Positions 59,844 to 64,000 of a stretch of DNA of 64,000 nucleotides are shown in pieces. A program made the translations under genes and the position numbers. Positions within the stretch are counted from its first letter, which is position 1, and each line of letters begins with the position of its first letter. The DNA is taken from positions 610,903 to 674,902 of the forward strand of contig NZ_AQYH01000010.1 of the NCBI RefSeq assembly GCF_000380505.1, read 5' to 3'. Origin of the DNA: Kaistia granuli DSM 23481 (lineage in GTDB: Bacteria; Pseudomonadota; Alphaproteobacteria; Rhizobiales; Kaistiaceae). Below the pieces are notes generated by a model. The model was not told the DNA's origin and ran no database searches. It saw only the letters and a list, made by a program, of their open reading frames with translations.

Positions 59844-61382
59844 ATGACGCTGCGCCTCTACAATACGCTGACGAAGGACAAGGACGAACTGAACCCGCTC
59901 GCCCGGGATTCAGCGACCGGCAAGCCGCATGTCCGCATGTATGTCTGCGGACCGACCGTCTATGACTTCGCCCATATCGGCAACGCGCGCCCGGTTATCG
60001 TCTTCGACGTGCTGTTCCGGCTGCTGCGCCATGTCTATGGCCCGGATCACGTCACCTATGTCCGCAACATCACGGACGTCGACGACAAGATCAACGCGCG
60101 CGCCGCCGTCGACTATCCCGATCTGCCGCTGAACGAGGCGATCCGCCTCGTCACGGAGAAGACCGACGCGCAGTTCCAGGCGGATGTGGCAGCACTCGGT
60201 TGCCTGCCGCCGACCGAGCAGCCCCGCGCCACCGAGCATATTGACGGCATGAAGGCGATGATCGAGCGCCTCGTCCAGCGTGGCGTCGCCTATGTCGCGG
60301 AAGGCCATGTCCTGTTCTCGCCCTCCGCCATGGACCGGCTGAACGGCAAGCTGCCGCGCTATGGCGCGCTCGCCCGCCGCTCGCTCGACGAGATGCTGGC
60401 TGGCGCCCGCGTGGACGTTGCCCCTTACAAGAAGGAGCCGATGGACTTCGTGCTCTGGAAGCCTTCGGCCGAGAACGAGCCCGGCTGGCCGTCGCCGGCC
60501 GGCATTGACGGGCGCGGTCGTCCGGGCTGGCACATCGAGTGCTCGGCCATGTCGATGGCGAAGCTGCTGGAGCCGTTCGGCGGTGGGCTCAACTGCGACG
60601 ATCCGCTGAAGAACACCTTAGATATCCATGGCGGCGGCATCGATCTGGTCTTCCCGCACCACGAGAATGAGATCGCGCAGTCGTGCTGCGCCTTCGACGC
60701 GCCGCGCATGGCCAATATCTGGATGCACAACGGCTTCCTGCAGGTCGAGGGCGAGAAGATGTCGAAGAGCCTCGGCAACTTCGTCACCATCCGCGAGCTG
60801 CTGGAGACGGGCGATTTCGGTGCGAATGTCTGGCACGGTTCCGTGCTGCGCTTCGCTATGCTGACGACGCATTATCGCCAGCCGATCGACTTCACCGCGG
60901 AGCGTCTCGTCGAGGCGCGCAAGCAGCTTGCCGATTGGATCGATTTCGTCAGCGGTGCCGATGAAAGCGAGAGCGACGAGCCACCGGCCGAACTGGTCGA
61001 GAAGCTCGCCGACGATCTGAATTTTTCCGAGGCCAAGGCGCTGATGGCGTCCTGGGCGCGGCAGAAGGGCGACGCCGAGGCGGCGACCAAGCTGTCGCGG
61101 TCGATGCGCTTCCTCGGCCTCTGGAACGGCGAGGCCTCGGTCGAGATCTATTCCTATGGCTATGCGGTCTCGGATGGGCCGGGTTCCTATGAGCTGCATT
61201 TGCGGGAACTCGACGCGATCGCCAAGCCGCAGATCGCCGCTCGTCTCGAGGCGCGCCGCGCCAAGAATTTTGCCGAGGCCGACCGCATCCGCGCCGAACT
61301 CGACGGCATGGGCATCCTGCTGAAGGACGCCAAGGACCCGTCGACCGGCGAGATCGTCACGACCTGGGAGGTGAAGCGGTGA
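59844..61382 (+). CDS. cysS: Cysteinyl-tRNA synthetase
   Basis: This 512-residue class I synthetase charges tRNA-Cys. It has the zinc cysteine in [19 protein letters not shown], the HIGN version of the HIGH motif in the same stretch, [31 protein letters not shown], and the adenylate loop [13 protein letters not shown] near 303. The C-terminal anticodon-binding tail (about 464-512) carries [20 protein letters not shown] and [14 protein letters not shown]; a separate small gene at 61716 repeats it. The total is about 50 residues longer than the E. coli enzyme. Confidence 0.96.
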   Translation: MTLRLYNTLTKDKDELNPLARDSATGKPHVRMYVCGPTVYDFAHIGNARPVIVFDVLFRLLRHVYGPDHVTYVRNITDVDDKINARAAVDYPDLPLNEAIRLVTEKTDAQFQADVAALGCLPPTEQPRATEHIDGMKAMIERLVQRGVAYVAEGHVLFSPSAMDRLNGKLPRYGALARRSLDEMLAGARVDVAPYKKEPMDFVLWKPSAENEPGWPSPAGIDGRGRPGWHIECSAMSMAKLLEPFGGGLNCDDPLKNTLDIHGGGIDLVFPHHENEIAQSCCAFDAPRMANIWMHNGFLQVEGEKMSKSLGNFVTIRELLETGDFGANVWHGSVLRFAMLTTHYRQPIDFTAERLVEARKQLADWIDFVSGADESESDEPPAELVEKLADDLNFSEAKALMASWARQKGDAEAATKLSRSMRFLGLWNGEASVEIYSYGYAVSDGPGSYELHLRELDAIAKPQIAARLEARRAKNFAEADRIRAELDGMGILLKDAKDPSTGEIVTTWEVKR

Positions 61383-61715
61383 CCGTATCGCGCGCTCCCT
61401 TCGCCACCACACTCTCCGTCATCCCGGCGAAGGCCGGGATCCATACGGCTGAGTTCGCCGGGGTTTCGGCTGGCGTGGTTCGGGCTTCAACGTCCAAAGC
61501 TCCCGCTGAATGGATCCCGGCCTTCGCCGGGATGACGAGCGAGGGTGTCATCGTCGATGCATCCTTGCTTCCCGGCGCTGCTTGTGGCCGTGCCCCGCGC
61601 GCCGTGGTCGCCTCACGCTCTGCCGTCATTCCCGAATTCACGGCGATGACGTCCCGCCTCGACCTGCAATCCGGCGCGCGATAACCGCCGCGCCGTCCAA
61701 CGGAAAGACACCACC
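61383..61715. repeat. Palindromic repeat element between cysS and the CysS-tail gene
   Basis: CGTCATCCCGGCGAAGGCCG (61417 onwards, 28 bp to 61444) has its exact inverse at 61510-61537, separated by 65 bases; together they could form a long hairpin or cruciform. A degenerate third copy (CGTCATTCCCGAATTCACGG) starts near 61624. Such arms are characteristic of repeated intergenic palindromes scattered in alphaproteobacterial genomes. The region holds no gene I support, though an open frame crosses it. Confidence 0.7.
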
Positions 61716-61928
61716 ATGACCAACATTCCGCTCGACGAAGCCCTGATCGAACAGCTCATCGCCGACCGTATCGCCGCGCGCGAGGCCAAGGACTTCGCCA
61801 AGGCCGACACCATCCGCAAGCAGCTCGACGCCATGGGCCTGGTCATCATCGATGGCAAGGACGAGGTCACCGGCGAATTCTGGACGACCTGGGATCGCAA
61901 GGCCGTACCGGAAGAAGGCTCAGAATGA
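61716..61928 (+). CDS. Stand-alone CysS C-terminal-tail-like protein
   Basis: The 70-residue protein is MTNIPLDEALIEQLIADRIA, then AREAKDFAKADTIRKQLDAM, then GLVIIDGKDEVTGE and WTTWDRK. By hand alignment it matches 27 of 48 residues with no gaps to the last 48 residues of CysS encoded 330 bp upstream. It could interact with tRNA-Cys or CysS, or with the adjacent citramalate synthase. The ribosome binding site GGAAAG precedes it. Its stop overlaps the start of cimA (ATGA), so the two are translationally coupled. Confidence 0.82.
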   Translation: MTNIPLDEALIEQLIADRIAAREAKDFAKADTIRKQLDAMGLVIIDGKDEVTGEFWTTWDRKAVPEEGSE

Positions 61929-63529
61929 CGAAAGAGCGCCTTTATCTCTTCGACACGACCCTGCGTGACGGCGCGCAAACGAACGGCGTCGACTTCTCGG
62001 TCGAGGACAAGGTCCTGATCGCCGGCATGCTCGACGCGCTCGGCGTCGACTATGTCGAGGGCGGCTATCCCGGCGCCAACCCGACCGATACCCGCTTCTT
62101 CACCGAGAAGCGCACGAGCCGGGCGAAGTTCACCGCCTTCGGCATGACCAAGCGGGCAGGGGTCAGCCTCTCCAACGATCCCGGCGTCAACACGCTGCTG
62201 GCCTCCGCCTCGGACGCGATCTGCTTTGTCGCCAAGAGCTGGGACTACCAGGTCAAGGTCGCGCTCGGCGCCACCGAGGAAGAGAACCTCGAGGGCATCC
62301 GCCAATCGGTCGAGGCGGCCGTCGGTGCCGGCAAGGAGGCGCTCGTCGATTGCGAGCACTTCTTCGACGGCTACAAGGCGAATCCGATCTATGCGCTCGC
62401 CTGCGCCCGCACGGCCTATGAGGCCGGTGCGCGCTGGATCGTGCTGTGCGAGACCAATGGCGGCACCCTGCCGGAGGAGGTCGAGGCGATCGTCCGCGAG
62501 GTCGCCAAGGTGATCCCCGGCGATCATCTCGGCGTTCATGCGCATAACGATACCGAACAGGCCGTCGCCAATTCGCTCGCCGCCATCCGCGGCGGCGCCC
62601 GCCAGATCCAAGGCACTCTGAACGGCATCGGCGAGCGCTGCGGCAATGCCAACCTGACGTCGCTCATTCCGACCCTGATGCTGAAGCCCGCTTACGCCGA
62701 TCGTTTCGAGATCGGCGTCACACCGGAGGCGCTGAAGGGGCTGACTGCGCTGTCGCACCGCTTCGACGAAATCGTCAACCGTGCGCCAAACCGGCAGGCG
62801 CCCTATGTCGGCGCCTCGGCTTTCGCGACCAAGGCCGGCATCCACGCCTCGGCCATCGTCAAGGACCCGAGCACCTATGAGCATGTGAAGCCCGAGCTGG
62901 TCGGCAATCATCGCCGCGTGCTGGTCTCGGACCAGGCCGGCCGCTCGAATCTGCTGGCCGAACTCGCGCGCCTCGGCATCACCGTCGACAAGGGCGATCG
63001 CCGGCTCGATGTGCTGCTTTCCGAGGTCAAGGAGCGCGAGGCAGTCGGCTATTCCTATGAGGGCGCCGACGCGTCGTTCGAACTGCTGGCGCGCCGCACG
63101 CTCGGCAATGTGCCTGACTTCTTCACCGTCGAGAGCTTTCACGTCACCGTCGAACGGCGCTTCAATGCCGTTGGCAAGCAGATCTCGGTCTCCGAGGCCG
63201 TTGTGAAGCTGATCGTCGGTGGCGAACGGCTCCTGACGATCGAGGAGGGCAACGGCCCGGTCAACGCGCTCGACCGGGCGCTGCGCAAGGATCTCGGCGT
63301 CTATCAGGAAGCGATCTCGGATCTCGAGCTGATCGACTACAAGGTTCGCATCCTGAATGGCGGCACCGAGGCCGTCACCCGCGTCCTGATCGAGACCCGC
63401 GACGGTACCGGCGACAGCTGGCTGACGATCGGCGTCTCGGAAAACGTCGTCGACGCGTCGTTCGAGGCGCTGCTCGATTCGATCGTCTACAAGCTGGTGA
63501 AATCCGGCGCGAAGCCGGCGCACGGCTGA
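61925..63529 (+). CDS. cimA: (R)-Citramalate synthase
   Basis: The 534-residue enzyme condenses pyruvate and acetyl-CoA, the first step of threonine-independent isoleucine synthesis. It has the DRE-TIM start LYLFDTTLRDGAQTNGVDFS, the LCETNGGTLPEEV segment, HAHNDTEQAVANSLAAIRGG and GTLNGIGERCGNANLTS. A C-terminal LeuA-dimerisation-type regulatory domain (about 400-534, EAVVKLIVGGERLLTIEEGN) would bind isoleucine. The length and the VDYVEGGYPGANPTD motif fit the long CimA subgroup rather than 2-isopropylmalate synthase. The start overlaps the preceding small gene. Confidence 0.9.
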   Translation: MTKERLYLFDTTLRDGAQTNGVDFSVEDKVLIAGMLDALGVDYVEGGYPGANPTDTRFFTEKRTSRAKFTAFGMTKRAGVSLSNDPGVNTLLASASDAICFVAKSWDYQVKVALGATEEENLEGIRQSVEAAVGAGKEALVDCEHFFDGYKANPIYALACARTAYEAGARWIVLCETNGGTLPEEVEAIVREVAKVIPGDHLGVHAHNDTEQAVANSLAAIRGGARQIQGTLNGIGERCGNANLTSLIPTLMLKPAYADRFEIGVTPEALKGLTALSHRFDEIVNRAPNRQAPYVGASAFATKAGIHASAIVKDPSTYEHVKPELVGNHRRVLVSDQAGRSNLLAELARLGITVDKGDRRLDVLLSEVKEREAVGYSYEGADASFELLARRTLGNVPDFFTVESFHVTVERRFNAVGKQISVSEAVVKLIVGGERLLTIEEGNGPVNALDRALRKDLGVYQEAISDLELIDYKVRILNGGTEAVTRVLIETRDGTGDSWLTIGVSENVVDASFEALLDSIVYKLVKSGAKPAHG

Positions 63530-63932
63530 GCGGTCAGGCCCTCATCCAACCTTCTCCCGCAAGCGGGAGAGGGACGGGGCGTCGGGGGGCGGGTCGAAGT
63601 GCAGGACGACGACACAACCCCCATCGTCGAAAGCAGGGATCCATGCATCCGCCGCGTCAGGCGCCTACCGCCTCGCGCGGCGGAAATTTGGATCCCGGAT
63701 CTCCGCTTCGCTGCGTCCGGGATTGTCTGTTTGGAATTTGCTAGATGGTTTGGGCCGGTTGCGGGTTTCGAAACGGCCATCCCGAAACCCGCGTCCATGG
63801 CCGAGACCGTCCCGGGATCGGGCGCCTGCCCGTCGTCATCTGGGTCCGGCGGTGGACCGGCTTCGCTTGCTTGTTGACTTGATGGGGCCGCGTTCCCGCG
63901 AGCCCGCAGACAATCCGAAGCCAGGACAAACC
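63530..63932. other. Intergenic flank of right-edge insertion element with palindromic repeats
   Basis: About 400 bases with no gene I trust. CCTTCTCCCGCAAGCGGGAG at 63551-63570 forms a strong stem with a short loop and could end cimA transcription. Around 63637-63725 lie GGATCC-containing repeat fragments (GGATCCCGGATCTCCGCTTC) of the scattered intergenic type. The last 200 bases probably include the left end of the IS110-type element, but I could not find its boundary. Confidence 0.45.
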
Positions 63933-64000
63933 ATGCCATCACCCAGCCCAGCCGTCGAGACGGTGCCGCGCATCCTCGGCATCGACGTCGCCAAGGAAAC
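63933..64000 (+). mobile_element. IS110-family transposase, 5' end (cut by window edge)
   Basis: The frame beginning at ATG 63933 reads MPSPSPAVETVPRILGIDVA then KE before the window ends. RILGIDVAKE is the first strand of the DEDD catalytic core that opens IS110/IS1111-family transposases, with the first acidic residue in GIDVAK. Only about 22 residues are visible, so whether it is intact cannot be judged. Confidence 0.6.

Noticed and set aside
61613..63523. A 636-codon minus-strand frame opposite cimA
   Set aside because: Antisense to the complete cimA and the small upstream gene; composition is shadow-like.
1..64000. CRISPR arrays, prophage genes and rRNA genes
   Set aside because: I looked for regularly spaced direct repeats, phage structural genes and rRNA sequence and saw none; the RTX repeats are coding repeats, not CRISPR.

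Overview
The window is a GC-rich (roughly 60-65 % by eye) bacterial chromosome segment that reads as an alphaproteobacterium of the order Hyphomicrobiales (Rhizobiales). The clues are the DUF1289-cobS / cobT arrangement, PleC/PdhS-style histidine-kinase sequence, ThuA paired with a Gfo/Idh/MocA dehydrogenase, an Omp25/Omp31-type beta-barrel protein, a 761-residue NADP-malic enzyme fused to a phosphotransacetylase-like domain, and DUF454, DUF1254 and MgtC genes of the usual alphaproteobacterial type. I could not place it to genus. Both ends cut genes: a glycoside-hydrolase-like gene on the left and an IS110-type transposase on the right.

Region 1 (1-21090) is an accessory surface or secretion locus. 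It holds the tail of a glycoside-hydrolase-like protein, an SGNH hydrolase, a family-4 glycosyltransferase with a MarR-type regulator, a type I secretion ABC exporter with its HlyD-like adaptor, and two RTX (calcium-binding nonapeptide) proteins. Between the RTX genes lies a tightly packed run: a family-2 glycosyltransferase, a methyltransferase, a family-4 glycosyltransferase, a coiled-coil membrane protein, a catalytically degenerate family-2 paralogue, a second family-4 paralogue and a polysaccharide pyruvyl transferase. galE closes the run. No flippase, polymerase or outer-membrane channel is visible. The simplest reading is that RTX proteins are exported together with, or decorated by or anchored to, a pyruvylated and methylated glycan. 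This is the most promising candidate for an undescribed system.

Region 2 (21083-35921) is mainly housekeeping: an endonuclease/exonuclease/phosphatase-family protein, dusA, an SBF-type transporter, the cobalamin genes cobS, DUF1289 and cobT, a sensor kinase, a uracil-DNA-glycosylase-family protein, an Lrp regulator, a polar amino-acid ABC importer with no ATPase gene, mobA, a BenE-type transporter with a divergent GntR regulator and a palindromic candidate operator, rsgA and a YciI-like protein.

Region 3 (about 36046-38050) is a small island of lower GC. It has a duplicated, diverged remnant of the rsgA 3' end and a fused ABC-ATPase/TOPRIM-like gene resembling single-gene OLD/PARIS-type defence proteins. 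An inverted repeat spans the start codon of that gene.

Region 4 (38085-52354) holds a VOC protein, an arylsulfatase, an aspartate-alanine-exchanger-type transporter, a dienelactone hydrolase, a YbaN-like protein, an ABC exporter, a DUF1254/DUF1214 protein, a Gfo/Idh/MocA-thuA pair and a DHA2-type MFS transporter. Region 5 (52513-63529) holds tRNA-Val(CAC), an Omp25-like protein, a cold-shock gene with a clear promoter and long leader, an MgtC-like gene, a malic enzyme, cysS, a stand-alone copy of the CysS C-terminal tail, and cimA. A 28-bp inverted repeat lies between cysS and the tail copy.
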